A stretch of 36,796 nt of DNA from Sebaldella sp. S0638 (GCF_024158605.1 NZ_JAMZGM010000035.1:1-36796), one strand, 5' to 3'. Counted from the first letter of the stretch, positions 16,132 through 24,911 are shown. The notes: generated from the letters alone by a model not told the origin. A program made the numbers and translations.

Positions 16132-16174
16132 GTGACCTCCCATATCAGTATTCTATCTTTTCCGTTTTTAATTT

Positions 16175-16190
16175 TTGCATAAATTTGCAA
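16175..16190. promoter_or_regulatory. Candidate operator in the rhaB leader
   Basis: TTGCATAAATTTGCAA is an inverted repeat (TTGCA, six bases, TGCAA) lying about 20-35 bases into the rhaB transcript. A further TTGCA (16209-16213) lies next to the -10 box. A repressor bound here could block rhaB; the divergent LacI-type protein is the natural candidate (inference). Confidence 0.4.
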
Positions 16191-16216
16191 TATTTTTTTC
16201 TTTTTACTTGCATTAA

Positions 16217-16245
16217 TATATAACCTCGATTTTCTATTTTGTCAA
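16217..16245 (-). promoter_or_regulatory. Promoter of the rhamnose operon
   Basis: The minus strand has TTGACA (16245-16240), a 17-base spacer and TATATA (16222-16217). The -35 box lies inside an inverted repeat CTATT-TTGTC-AATAG (16234-16248), a second possible regulator site. The leader to the ATG at 16131 is about 80 bases. Confidence 0.7.
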
Positions 16246-16266
16246 TAGGCATTTTTAAAATTTATG

Positions 16267-16295
16267 TTGAAATATATCTAAAAACTTTATATAAT
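16267..16295 (+). promoter_or_regulatory. Promoter of the LacI-family regulator gene
   Basis: TTGAAA (16267-16272), a 17-base spacer and TATAAT (16290-16295). Transcription should start near 16302, about 28 bases before the ATG at 16330 and after the possible TTG at 16300, which supports the later start. Confidence 0.72.
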
Positions 16296-16329
16296 TAACT
16301 TGCTCAATATATTCTCAAGGAGGCTGAAA

Positions 16330-17310
16330 ATGACTTTAGAAGAAATCGCAAAATTATGCAATGTTTCTACTTCTACAGTTTCAAGAGTTCTCAATAATAA
16401 AAAAGGAATTAGTGAAAAAACAAGAAAAAATATTCTGGATTTAGTTAAGGATTTGGAGAAACAGGAAATACCAATACTTAAAAAAACAACGAAAACAATA
16501 GCTTTTATTGTTCCGTCTTTATCAAATTACTTTTTTTCCACTCTCTTGAAAAAAATTCTTATTGAAGTTGAAAATAAAAATATTGATATACTGGTTTTTG
16601 ACATTAATGATGATATAGAACGTGAAATAGAAGTGATAAAAAATTTAAGCAATAAAAATATAGACGGTATGATACTTATAAGTTCAAGTAAAAATGACGA
16701 AAAATTCAAAATTAAAAAGGAACTTCTGACTTTTACACATCCGTTTATTCTTATGGACAGAAAGCTGAAAGATGCCAGTTTTGACGGTGTTTATGTAGAT
16801 AATATACGGGGAGTTTTTACCCTTACGGAATACCTCATAAAAAAAGGCAAAAAAGATATCACTATTATTACCGGGGACAAAAATTCCAATATTAGTCTGG
16901 AAAGAATAGAAGGGTATAAAGAAGCCCTTTATATGAACGGTATTGAAATTTCCAACGGACATATTGTTTTTGCGGACTTTTATGATTCCCACAAAATAGA
17001 AAAAAGCCTGAAAGCCGTTATTACTGAAAAGAATTATCCTAAGACACTGATCTGCTGTAATAATATTATATTGCAGACAGTAATTAAATTAATTATGCAG
17101 AATAATCTAAAAATAAACAAGGATATTACTGTAGTTTCTTTTGATAATACTGATTTTCTTGATAATCTCGGTTTCAAGATCAGCTGTGTTTCACCAGACC
17201 TTGATACTTTGGTTTCTCAGTCTATAAACCTGATTTTGGAAAATATATTAAATAAAAAAAATACTACAAGACAAATAGATATTATTCCTGAACTTGTGGA
17301 AAAAAATTAA
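16330..17310 (+). CDS. LacI-family transcriptional regulator, probably of the rhamnose operon
   Basis: A 326-residue regulator. The N-terminal helix-turn-helix is TLEEIAKLCNVSTSTVSRVLN (residues 2-22), followed by the hinge region, then a periplasmic-binding-protein-like sensor domain with IAFIVPSLSNYFFSTLLK, IDGMILISS, the GVYVDNIRG segment and DITVVSFDNTDF. The start ATG at 16330 has AAGGAGG seven bases upstream. It is divergent from rhaB, with 198 bases between starts. Rhamnose operons in many bacteria use AraC- or DeoR-type regulators, so a LacI-type one is a less common arrangement. The inducer is probably rhamnose, rhamnulose or a phosphate of it; this is inference from position only. 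Confidence 0.88.
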   Translation: MTLEEIAKLCNVSTSTVSRVLNNKKGISEKTRKNILDLVKDLEKQEIPILKKTTKTIAFIVPSLSNYFFSTLLKKILIEVENKNIDILVFDINDDIEREIEVIKNLSNKNIDGMILISSSKNDEKFKIKKELLTFTHPFILMDRKLKDASFDGVYVDNIRGVFTLTEYLIKKGKKDITIITGDKNSNISLERIEGYKEALYMNGIEISNGHIVFADFYDSHKIEKSLKAVITEKNYPKTLICCNNIILQTVIKLIMQNNLKINKDITVVSFDNTDFLDNLGFKISCVSPDLDTLVSQSINLILENILNKKNTTRQIDIIPELVEKN

Positions 17311-17331
17311 TTTTAGGGAGTGTGGAGTTTT

Positions 17332-18048
17332 ATGGCAAACCATTTTGAAGCAATCGGTATTGAAGTAAATTCTATGGAAGATATGGAAGAATTATATTCT
17401 CAGTGTTTAGAACACGGTACAGAAATTGATACAGAATTCGGAAAATACTTTTTCTGGGATATGGGAAACGGAGCGGAACTCTGGGGACAACTGGACACTG
17501 ACAATAATGCCGGTCTGAACCCGAATTTTTCAGGCAATTCTTCATTTAACGCCGTATTGGAACATGAAATCAAAGATGAAGAAAGACCTGTCATGGACGG
17601 CTGCCTTTACTGCCAGTCCGGAGATGTTTTTCCTTTTGTTGTTGATGTTCCTGATATGAAAATATGGAAACCTGAATTTCCTGAAACACGCTCTCTTCGA
17701 ATTTCAGCTTTTGCTCATAATGTGGAAATCTATGAATCTGAAGAAGATTATGATAAAAAAAATATCAAGGAGCCGAAATTTGCTACAGAACATTTTATTC
17801 CCACAGGGTTATTTACTGATGAGGGGCAAACAGCAACAGCCCATGCCATGTTCGGCGGAACTATAAAAACAGCCGAGAAAAAAACTAATCCTGTGACAGG
17901 ACTGGAATTTTACCATGCTTTGGTAAAAACTCTCGGCGGAGAAATAGATGTAGTTATTCCTCCTGAACTAATAGAAGGCAGTACCGAATTACGAAAAGAT
18001 TATATCCTAACCGGACACTTCTGGCTTTCTGCCAGAATATCGGATTAA
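17332..18048 (+). CDS. Conserved protein of unknown function
   Basis: An acidic 238-residue soluble protein with no signal peptide or membrane segment. The N-terminal 60 residues (ANHFEAIGIEVNSMEDMEEL, then YFFWDMGNGAELWGQ) look like a glyoxalase/VOC-type half domain. The C-terminal part contains FIPTGLF, a MFGGTIKTAEKKTNPVTGLE segment and FYHALVKTLGGEIDVVIPPEL, which read like a well conserved core. I believe similar uncharacterised proteins occur in Firmicutes, but cannot name a function. The ATG at 17332 has a GTGGAG site; an in-frame GTG lies just upstream. It follows the LacI-type gene by 21 bases, so the two are probably co-transcribed, ending at the terminator at 18062. Confidence 0.7.
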   Translation: MANHFEAIGIEVNSMEDMEELYSQCLEHGTEIDTEFGKYFFWDMGNGAELWGQLDTDNNAGLNPNFSGNSSFNAVLEHEIKDEERPVMDGCLYCQSGDVFPFVVDVPDMKIWKPEFPETRSLRISAFAHNVEIYESEEDYDKKNIKEPKFATEHFIPTGLFTDEGQTATAHAMFGGTIKTAEKKTNPVTGLEFYHALVKTLGGEIDVVIPPELIEGSTELRKDYILTGHFWLSARISD

Positions 18049-18061
18049 TTTCCATAAAAAC

Positions 18062-18090
18062 AGGGAGCCAATGCTCCCTTATTTTTTATT
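18062..18090. terminator. Bidirectional intrinsic terminator
   Basis: AGGGAGC (18062-18068) pairs with GCTCCCT (18073-18079) around CAAT, followed by TATTTTTTATT on the plus strand and TGTTTTT on the minus strand. It ends the regulator unit and the convergent gene at 18094. Confidence 0.88.
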
Positions 18091-18093
18091 ATT

Positions 18094-18375
18094 CTAATTT
18101 AATCCTTCTTTAGCAAGAAGCTTTTCCAGTTTTTTATCTGTCCCCTGATTTCCTTTATATGTCTGAATAGCCTTTTTAGTCTTGCTTCCATATATCCCGT
18201 CAAGTTTTCCTGTATAATACCCTAAATCTTTTAATCTTTTCTGGATTTCAACAAAATTTGTTCTTCTCTTCTCTTTTGTAACCGACTGTGATTTAGACGT
18301 TGTTGTACTACTTGCTGCAGTGAAACTGATAGTTGCTGCCAATAAAAAAATTACGGCTAATTTTAATTTTCTCAT
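18094..18375 (-). CDS. Small secreted peptidoglycan-binding-domain protein
   Basis: A 93-residue exported protein. Residues 1-22 are a signal peptide (KLKLAVIFLLAATISFTAAS); a Ser/Thr/Lys-rich linker follows. Residues 39-92 are a single PG_binding_1-like domain: IQKRLKDLGYYTGKLDGIYG, SKTKKAIQTYK. This fold anchors proteins to the cell wall or its fragments; no catalytic domain is present. An AGAAGGAG site precedes the ATG. Single gene, convergent with the unknown gene at 17332. Confidence 0.8.
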   Translation of the reverse strand: MRKLKLAVIFLLAATISFTAASSTTTSKSQSVTKEKRRTNFVEIQKRLKDLGYYTGKLDGIYGSKTKKAIQTYKGNQGTDKKLEKLLAKEGLN

Positions 18376-18613
18376 ATCTTCTCCTTCTAAAACTTTTTTC
18401 TATTATATACTTTTTATAAAAACTTTGTAAATCTAAAATTATTTTAAAATTTTATGTATAAAAAATTCTTTATCCCTATATTATGATCTAAATAAAAAAA
18501 CAGACCGAATTTTAATCAACAGATTAAACAAAACAAGCCTGTTTCTTTTTACTTATCCAATTAATTTCAAAAAATGCCCTTTTCTGATATTATTATCAAA
18601 AATTCTTACTGTC

Positions 18614-19003
18614 TTACTTCTTTACCCATGCACTTGTATATTCCTGAAGTTTTCCTTTCAAATAAGTGAGCCCGCCCATAATCTGATCCATGTCGCTGTC
18701 ACTGAAACTGTCTTTATTTTTTATAAACTTATCAAGTATTGCGTTTACCCTTTTGTCATAATACTTATTAAGCTTTGCAAAATCTTCCTTAGATGTCAGC
18801 ATAGAATCTACCTGCGCATCATATGTTACTCTTGTAAAATCATCCATTACTGCCTGAGCTACAGGACTTTGCATTTTCGGTCTCGACAGTCCTACCACAT
18901 TGTACACAGTCTGTATATTTTCTTCTTTTCCGTTACTGTAATAAGGCTTAGTGTAAGTTATTACTCCTAATAACAGAAACAAAGCAACTAAAACTTTTTT
19001 CAT
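18614..19003 (-). CDS. Small secreted protein, paralogue of the next gene
   Basis: A 129-residue protein with signal peptide KKVLVALFLLLGVITYT and a mature part that is mostly charged helix. It shares a pattern with the gene at 19051-19416: YY-G-E, TVY, L-RP-, a hydrophobic-DEFTR-TY core, KL--YY--R-NA-LDK and a C-terminal Ser-rich turn plus helix. I do not recognise the family. GGAGG lies before the ATG. Only 47 bases separate the two genes, so this is a tandem duplication in one transcript. The helical mature part and small size suggest a periplasmic or surface role, but no function can be stated. Confidence 0.65.
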   Translation of the reverse strand: MKKVLVALFLLLGVITYTKPYYSNGKEENIQTVYNVVGLSRPKMQSPVAQAVMDDFTRVTYDAQVDSMLTSKEDFAKLNKYYDKRVNAILDKFIKNKDSFSDSDMDQIMGGLTYLKGKLQEYTSAWVKK

Positions 19004-19050
19004 ACTTCCTCCTTAATTTAGTCTTTCATTATCTTTGATACATATTCACT

Positions 19051-19416
19051 TTACTGTAACTGGTCTACTATTGCCTGTAACTTATCAAGATGATCCAGTA
19101 TTTGCTGTGCATCAGCTTCGCTTAAACTGTTCATATTTTTATCCAGCTTGTCAAGCACTGCATTTGTTCTTGCCATGTAGTAATCGTCCAGCTTACCGTA
19201 ATCTTTTTCAGGGGTTGTTGAGTAATCTTCCACAGATTCATAAGTTATTCTTGTGAATTCATCAACTATTCCCTGTGCAGTCTGGTTTTTCAAAGCTGGT
19301 CTTTTTAGATTCATCTGACTGTAAACAGTGGCAATAGGTACTTCTTTCCCGTAATAATTCTTTGAGAATGCTGTTACTGTTAACAATAGAAATAACATTA
19401 CTAACGTTTTTTTCAT
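19051..19416 (-). CDS. Small secreted protein, tandem paralogue
   Basis: A 121-residue exported protein with signal peptide KKTLVMLFLLLTVTAFS. The mature part starts KNYYGKEVPIATVYSQM and continues with IVDEFTRITYES, KLDDYYMARTNAVLDKLDKN and a C-terminal LDHLDKLQAIVDQL heptad-like helix. It is clearly related to the protein at 18614-19003 but ends eight residues earlier. GGAGG precedes the ATG at 19416. An extended -10 (TGATAAAAT) lies about 60 bases upstream. Function unknown; it may be confined to this bacterial group (inference). Confidence 0.65.
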   Translation of the reverse strand: MKKTLVMLFLLLTVTAFSKNYYGKEVPIATVYSQMNLKRPALKNQTAQGIVDEFTRITYESVEDYSTTPEKDYGKLDDYYMARTNAVLDKLDKNMNSLSEADAQQILDHLDKLQAIVDQLQ

Positions 19417-19518
19417 ATTTCCTCCTTATTTTTTGTTATATATATCAAACCCTTTTACTTACATATTTTATCATCTCATACTTATGTGAATTTATTGTGA
19501 ATAAAATAAATTTTTTAA

Positions 19519-20055
19519 TTATCTGCGGATTATTTCCAGCTTTTGGCTTTCTTCCTGCTGTATCAAATAAAGTTTCAGTTTATTTTCTTCTGCCTTCACA
19601 AAAATATTTCCATTAGTTTCTTTTCCTGAATTCAGCTTTTCTGTTTCGCCTTCCTTCAGTCCGAATCTCTTATCTATATCTGAAAAATTCTCATTTCCGG
19701 CTTTTCTATATATAATTATATTATCTTTATATAGTCTGAGTACGTTCCCTGCTTTGGCAATACTGTTTATTTCCATACCCGGATTATTGATGAGAAGAGC
19801 AGTAAGACTCTGACCTGTTTTCTTTGTAATCTTATAAATACTGTCACCATTCTGAACTGAATATTTTCTCTCAATAATGCCATTCACGTTTTTTACATTT
19901 TTCAGTCCCGTTATTTCTTCTTCTGCATCATCTTTTAATGTAAAATTATATGAATATTTTTTCTGATATTGATTATTGCTGAATATATCAGCACAGGCCG
20001 TAAATATAATTCCTGAAAAAAATATTCCCAAAATAATGCCTTTTCCTTTTTTCAT
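19519..20055 (-). CDS. LysM-domain probable lipoprotein
   Basis: A 178-residue exported protein. The signal peptide GIILGIFFSGIIFTAC ends in a slightly unusual lipobox (FTAC), so lipid attachment is likely but not certain. Residues 64-110 form a LysM domain: KYSVQNGDSIYKITKKTGQS, LTALLINNPG, AGNVLRLY. LysM binds N-acetylglucosamine-containing glycan such as peptidoglycan. The C-terminal 70 residues have a second, weaker repeat of similar type (NFSDIDKRFGLKEGETEKLN). An AGGTG site precedes the ATG. No catalytic domain is seen. Confidence 0.75.
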   Translation of the reverse strand: MKKGKGIILGIFFSGIIFTACADIFSNNQYQKKYSYNFTLKDDAEEEITGLKNVKNVNGIIERKYSVQNGDSIYKITKKTGQSLTALLINNPGMEINSIAKAGNVLRLYKDNIIIYRKAGNENFSDIDKRFGLKEGETEKLNSGKETNGNIFVKAEENKLKLYLIQQEESQKLEIIRR

Positions 20056-20281
20056 ATATTCACCTGATTTATCTGTAATTTCCTAAAATAAATTATAAAA
20101 TATACGTTGATTTAGTACAATTTTATAAAAAAATTTTAGTGGATATTACAAGTATTCTAACATACAGGACTAAATTTGTATAGTATTTAATATGATATTA
20201 TTTTACAATAAAAAACTGAAAGATCAAGGGTTTATATTAATAACAGATATTCTTATAAAAATTTCTCAGTAAATATTTGAA

Positions 20282-20785
20282 TTATTTGAGTTTCTGCCTG
20301 TAATCTTCGTGACTCAGCCCGAAAGCAGAAAAGCAGAGATTATCTGTATCTGTATTTATATAATTTTCACCGTATTCAGGCGAGAAATACAAATCAACAT
20401 TACTGTCAAGTATCCTTATTATCACACTTCCATACTTATGCACCAAAGTGAAATTTAGTTTTTCCTGATTAAGTACCTTTATCATTTTAGAAACCGTAAG
20501 TTCTTTTACATTGTCAAAAATCCATTTATCCAGACTAATATTCTTCCCTGCATTTAGTTCGGCAAAATTATCACACCATATGGTGAAAAGTATCTCTTTA
20601 TCAAAATGAAATTCTATATTCCCGTATAACCAAATATACAGATCGTGTCCCATATCACCGATTCTGTCCGGATCAGGAAAATTATTCAGTATCCACTCTT
20701 TTGTCTGCCCTGTTTCTATAAAGTCAAACTCCCCTTTTATGACAAATTTATATAAATCAACATCAACAGGTTTTTTTAATTTCAT
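20282..20785 (-). CDS. Uncharacterised protein, immunity-protein-like
   Basis: A 167-residue soluble protein with no signal peptide. It contains ETGQTKEWILNNFPDPD, then LYIWLYGNIEFHFD and LFTIWCDNF, a pattern I associate with small conserved proteins found near contact-dependent or polymorphic toxins and with stray copies elsewhere. No toxin gene is next to it, so an immunity role is only a suggestion. I chose the ATG at 20785 because GAGGTG lies six bases upstream; a TTG at 20803 has no site. An extended -10 (TGATATAAT, 20868-20860) is about 75 bases upstream. Confidence 0.6.
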   Translation of the reverse strand: MKLKKPVDVDLYKFVIKGEFDFIETGQTKEWILNNFPDPDRIGDMGHDLYIWLYGNIEFHFDKEILFTIWCDNFAELNAGKNISLDKWIFDNVKELTVSKMIKVLNQEKLNFTLVHKYGSVIIRILDSNVDLYFSPEYGENYINTDTDNLCFSAFGLSHEDYRQKLK

Positions 20786-20931
20786 TTTTCTCACCTCTTC
20801 CAATAAAATTCTCTCTTTATTTCATAAAATAATTATTCTGTAATTGTCTGTATTTTCTCATTATATCATAATTTTTTTATCATGAAAAAATATTATCTTG
20901 TACATTTTTTCCAAGTTCAGCAATCAAAAAA

Positions 20932-20981
20932 AATTTCCCAACAAAAAAACTGTACCAATAATAAACTTTATCCTGGTACAG
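20932..20981 (-). terminator. Intrinsic terminator of the miaB-GH13-rho unit
   Basis: On the minus strand CTGTACCA (20981-20974) pairs with TGGTACAG (20957-20950), followed by TTTTTTTG. It lies eight bases past the rho stop. Confidence 0.88.
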
Positions 20982-20988
20982 CCATATT

Positions 20989-22233
20989 TTATATTGTTAT
21001 TTTTGAATTATCCTTTGATATCATATTTATCAGTTCATCATTCGAACTTGTCTTTTTAATGAGATCTATAAGCTTTTTCACTGCTTCTGCCTCATTATAG
21101 TTGCTTAGATATCTTCTGAAATTCCATATTGTTTTCAGTGTTTTTTCATCAAGAAGTATTTCTTCTTTTCTTGTTCCGCTCTTTAGTACATCTATTGCAG
21201 GAAATATTCTTAACTCCGCAAGAGATCTCTCAAGAATTACTTCCATATTTCCTGTTCCCTTAAATTCCTCGAATATTATGTCATCCATTTTACTTCCTGT
21301 TTCTATAAGGGCTGTAGCAATTATAGTCAGACTTCCGCCCTTTCTTATATTTCTTGCAGCTCCAAGAAATCTCTTCGGATAATACAAGGCTTTCGGGTCA
21401 ATCCCTCCTGATATAAGTTTTCCGCTTGACGGAACTACTATATTATAAGATCTGGCAAGTCTTGTCAGACTATCCATCAGTATTACTATATCTTTTCCTT
21501 TTTCTACTTCTCTTTTTGCTTTTTCCAGTACATCTTCAGTTACCTTTATGTGAACACTTGGATCTTCATCGAACGTTGCAGCAAAAACTTCTGCATCACG
21601 CACATTTTCCTTTATATCCGTAACCTCTTCCGGTCTTTCATCAATAAGAAGTATCCATAATTCCACTTCTGGATTATTATTTATAATATCATTTGCCAAA
21701 GTCGATAAAAGTATTGTCTTACCTGCTTTCGGCGGTGCTACTATAAGACCTCTCTGCCCTTTTCCTATTGGTGCTATAAGGTCTATTATTCTTGACGACA
21801 GACTTGCCGCTGACAAGTTTAATTTTTCCTCAGGATACGAAGGCGTAAGATCATCAAAAAACGGTCTGTTAGTTGATTTTTCAGGAGCATCTCCGTTTAT
21901 AAGGAGAGTTTTTATAAGTGCATAATTTTTTTCCGTTCCTATAGGCTCTCTTACTTCTCCTAAAACTATGTCCTCATTCCTAAGTGCAAATTTCCTCGCC
22001 TGCGATGCTGATACATATATATCAGGCCCTACTGTACTTTCTCTCAAAAAACCATATCCGTCCGACATCATGTCAAGCCTTCCGGACCCTAATATAATAT
22101 TATCTTTTTTAGCTTCTTCAATATAAATATTTGTAATAAGATCTGATTTGCCCATCGTGGAAAAACCACTTATTCCATATTCTTTTGCTTTTTTTCTTAA
22201 TTCCGTTAATTTCATTTCGAAAATATTTTCCAT
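20989..22233 (-). CDS. rho: Transcription termination factor Rho
   Basis: This 414-residue hexameric RNA helicase releases transcripts at Rho-dependent sites. The N-terminal Rho_N helices ([22 protein letters not shown]) are followed by the cold-shock-like RNA-binding fold with DGYGFLR (58-64) and [18 protein letters not shown]. The ATPase core has the Walker A motif APPKAGKT (166-173), then [27 protein letters not shown] and the R-loop and Q-loop region [21 protein letters not shown]. Length is at the compact end of the family with no insertion in the RNA-binding part. I chose the ATG at 22233, nine bases after AGGGG; the ATG at 22242 abuts the ribosome site. It follows the GH13 gene almost directly. 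Confidence 0.97.
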   Translation of the reverse strand: MENIFEMKLTELRKKAKEYGISGFSTMGKSDLITNIYIEEAKKDNIILGSGRLDMMSDGYGFLRESTVGPDIYVSASQARKFALRNEDIVLGEVREPIGTEKNYALIKTLLINGDAPEKSTNRPFFDDLTPSYPEEKLNLSAASLSSRIIDLIAPIGKGQRGLIVAPPKAGKTILLSTLANDIINNNPEVELWILLIDERPEEVTDIKENVRDAEVFAATFDEDPSVHIKVTEDVLEKAKREVEKGKDIVILMDSLTRLARSYNIVVPSSGKLISGGIDPKALYYPKRFLGAARNIRKGGSLTIIATALIETGSKMDDIIFEEFKGTGNMEVILERSLAELRIFPAIDVLKSGTRKEEILLDEKTLKTIWNFRRYLSNYNEAEAVKKLIDLIKKTSSNDELINMISKDNSKITI

Positions 22234-22245
22234 AATTTTCATCCC

Positions 22246-23553
22246 CTATTTTAATTTTTGATAGAATATTTTTGCTTCACCAGGCTGCAGATAATATTCC
22301 AGATTATCTGATACCTCATCCATTCTGTGCCCGTGCGATATATCTTTTATACTGCTTCCCTCCATAATCTCAAACATATTGGGAACCTTCACGTCCATGC
22401 CAGTGCTGGTATTAATATTTGCTATCATAAAGATCTTTTCCGTATTGTCAGAAGATTTTTTAAAAAATGAAAAGATATCGCTGTTTTCAAAATCATAAAT
22501 CTCTACAAGACCATCTTCTTTCAGTATAGTATATTCTGCTTTTATTTCATTGATTAACCTTATATCTTCGGCTATATCATAGTTTATTTCCTCATAGTCC
22601 TTATATGTGGTATTTACCACGTCTATTTTTTTTACAAAACCATACTCAAAACCAAGTGTAATTGCTATGCTCGAACAAAAATACGCCTCTATTGCATAAT
22701 AGCACACTGCTTTTTTACTGTCCTTATTGTATTCTTTTGCGAATCTTTCAGTATCATGATTTTCAGGAAATGATAATGACGGACATCTTTTCGACCACTT
22801 AACATAATCCCGCAAAAACCATTCATCTTTAAAATTCCACCACTTCAAACTATTCATAACCAGATCGAAACCTGATTCTACTATTTTAATTATTTCTTCC
22901 GGAGTACAGCTTAAAGTTTCGGCCAAGAACAGTGTATCTGGATATTGTTTTTTTACTTCATCAATTAGATATTTCCAAAGACTGGAAGGGACCTGATATG
23001 CGGCATCGCATCTAAAACCTTTTATTCCTAGACCTGCATAATATAAGATATAGTCAAGCCAGTATTTCCAGAGATTCTCTTTATCGCTGGAATTTTCATT
23101 GTCAATCTTGGCTAAATCACCCCAGATAATTAGTTTATCACCGTCTAAAGCTCCAGGATTTTTTATTGTTCCGTCCTCATTTTTTTCATACCATTCAGGA
23201 TTTTTTTCTATAAGTACGGAGTCAATGGACGTGTGATTTATCACAAGATCCATCATTACTTTCATTTCTCTTTTTTCTGCTTCAAGGCAAAACTCCCTTA
23301 TACGGGAATCACCTGTCTCCCTGTATTTTTCTGCTTCTTTTTCCATTGTTTCATAATCAGTTCCAAAAAGTCTCGGATTATATGCATAATAATCTTTTAT
23401 GGAATAAATGGAACCTGAGAATCCCGGAAGATGAAAAGGATTCACATAAACCCAGTCAAAATTCATAAAGTCTATGTCATCCAGTTTTTCAACCCAGTTT
23501 TCAAAATTTTTCAAAAGATAAGGATACAGGTTATAAATTCTTGCATTAGTCAT
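22246..23553 (-). CDS. GH13 alpha-amylase-family enzyme
   Basis: A 435-residue cytoplasmic (beta/alpha)8-barrel. All four GH13 conserved regions are visible: DLVINHT (102-108), GFRCDAAYQVP with the nucleophile Asp183, FLAETLS with the acid Glu212, and FPENHDTER with the stabilising Asp267. The N-terminal VYVNPFHLPGFSGSIYSIKDYY resembles GlgE-like maltosyltransferases and some single-domain amylases, but the protein lacks the extra GlgE N-terminal domain. It could hydrolyse or transfer alpha-1,4 glucan; activity is not decided by sequence. A GGGAGG site precedes the ATG. It lies 17 bases after miaB and about 12 before rho, in an odd position between two housekeeping genes. Confidence 0.82.
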   Translation of the reverse strand: MTNARIYNLYPYLLKNFENWVEKLDDIDFMNFDWVYVNPFHLPGFSGSIYSIKDYYAYNPRLFGTDYETMEKEAEKYRETGDSRIREFCLEAEKREMKVMMDLVINHTSIDSVLIEKNPEWYEKNEDGTIKNPGALDGDKLIIWGDLAKIDNENSSDKENLWKYWLDYILYYAGLGIKGFRCDAAYQVPSSLWKYLIDEVKKQYPDTLFLAETLSCTPEEIIKIVESGFDLVMNSLKWWNFKDEWFLRDYVKWSKRCPSLSFPENHDTERFAKEYNKDSKKAVCYYAIEAYFCSSIAITLGFEYGFVKKIDVVNTTYKDYEEINYDIAEDIRLINEIKAEYTILKEDGLVEIYDFENSDIFSFFKKSSDNTEKIFMIANINTSTGMDVKVPNMFEIMEGSSIKDISHGHRMDEVSDNLEYYLQPGEAKIFYQKLK

Positions 23554-23570
23554 ATCTTTCCTCCCCTTAC

Positions 23571-24911
23571 TCAGACTAATTCACCATATAACGTCCATGT
23601 TTTTGTTTCATATATTTTCACATCCACAAATTTCCCTTTGAGATCCTCGTCACTCTTGAATAGTACGATTTTATGAGTCGAAGTTCTCCCTGTGAGCATA
23701 TCGGGATTTTTGCTGCTAGGCCCGTCTACCAGAACCTTTAATGTCTGTCCGTAATATCTTTTGCTCTCTTCTTTTGCTCTTGCGTTCTGTAATCTCATCA
23801 ACTGCTGAAGTCTCTCTTTCTTTACCTGTTCAGGCACCTGCTCTTCCAGCACTGCCGCCGGTGTTCCGCTTCTTTTAGAGTACATAAACATAAATGCATT
23901 TTCAAAGCCTACCTGATCTACCACATCCAGTGTATCCTGAAAGTCTTCATCAGTTTCACCCGGAAATCCTACTATTATGTCAGTTGTTATGCCTATATCC
24001 GGAATTTCTCTTTTTATTTTTAGAGCCAGTTCTATAAATTCTTCCTTTGTATAACCTCTGTTCATTGCTTCGAGTATACTCGTAGACCCTGACTGAAGAG
24101 GCAGGTGAAGCATTCTTGCTATTTTAGGATTTTCTGCTATTGCCTTTATCACAGAGTCTGTAAAGTCTTTTGGATGCGGCGAAATATACTTTATCCAAAA
24201 ATCTCCCTCTATACTTGCAGCTTTTGTCAGAAGTCCGGCAAAATCTTCTCCCATATCAATTCTGTCACTTCCGTAAGAATTCACGTTCTGCCCTAAAAAT
24301 AGTATTTCTTTGTAACCTTTATCTGCATACTGCTTCACATCTTCAAGTATTTCCCTCATAGGAACTGATCTTTCCATACCTCGTACATAAGGAACTATAC
24401 AAAATGTGCAGTAATTATTACAACCATAAGTTATCGAAACAGATGCCACGATATCATCACCAAAATCAGCATCTACCCTTTTTGGTAGCTCATCTTCATC
24501 TTCCACCAGTACCACATGATCTACTGTTCCTTTCTGTATCTTTTCTATGATATCAGAAAGCTTGGCAATGTTCTGGTTTCCAATTACCAGATCCACAAAC
24601 GGCGTTTTCTTGATGAATTCTTCCCTGACTTCCTGAGCCAGACAGCCTGTTACGCCTACTATCATACCATCTTTTTTTTCTTTTAATTTTTTTAATTCTC
24701 CTAATTTCCCATAGACCTTTACTGCTGCTCCTTCTCTTACAGTACATGTATTCAGAAGAACAAGATCAGAAACATCTATATCATCAACAATCTCATACCC
24801 GATAGACTGAAGCATTTTCTTCATTTTTGCACTTTCATTTACATTCATTTGACAGCCGTAAGTAATTATTGTTGCTTTTTTGTCCAATTTTTTAAACCAT
24901 CCTTTCAACAA
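23571..24911 (-). CDS. miaB: tRNA-2-methylthio-N6-dimethylallyladenosine synthase
   Basis: This 446-residue radical-SAM methylthiotransferase adds the 2-methylthio group to i6A37 in tRNAs reading UNN codons. Three N-terminal cluster cysteines are visible (Cys20 in TYGCQMN, Cys56 in NTCTVRE, Cys90 in TGCLAQ), the radical-SAM triad is YGCNNYCTFC (Cys164, 168, 171), then GQNVNSYG, HLPLQSGS and DIIVGFPGET, and a C-terminal TRAM domain from about residue 385. The start is TTG at 24911 with AAGGAG five bases upstream; no ATG lies earlier in frame. A short frame coding MNSKLAEG ends inside that ribosome site, so translation could be coupled. Confidence 0.96.
   Translation of the reverse strand: MLKGWFKKLDKKATIITYGCQMNVNESAKMKKMLQSIGYEIVDDIDVSDLVLLNTCTVREGAAVKVYGKLGELKKLKEKKDGMIVGVTGCLAQEVREEFIKKTPFVDLVIGNQNIAKLSDIIEKIQKGTVDHVVLVEDEDELPKRVDADFGDDIVASVSITYGCNNYCTFCIVPYVRGMERSVPMREILEDVKQYADKGYKEILFLGQNVNSYGSDRIDMGEDFAGLLTKAASIEGDFWIKYISPHPKDFTDSVIKAIAENPKIARMLHLPLQSGSTSILEAMNRGYTKEEFIELALKIKREIPDIGITTDIIVGFPGETDEDFQDTLDVVDQVGFENAFMFMYSKRSGTPAAVLEEQVPEQVKKERLQQLMRLQNARAKEESKRYYGQTLKVLVDGPSSKNPDMLTGRTSTHKIVLFKSDEDLKGKFVDVKIYETKTWTLYGELV

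Noticed and set aside
18529-18550. Terminator-like AAACA/TGTTT stem after the small secreted protein genes
   Set aside because: Only five AT-rich base pairs with a four-base loop; too weak to annotate.
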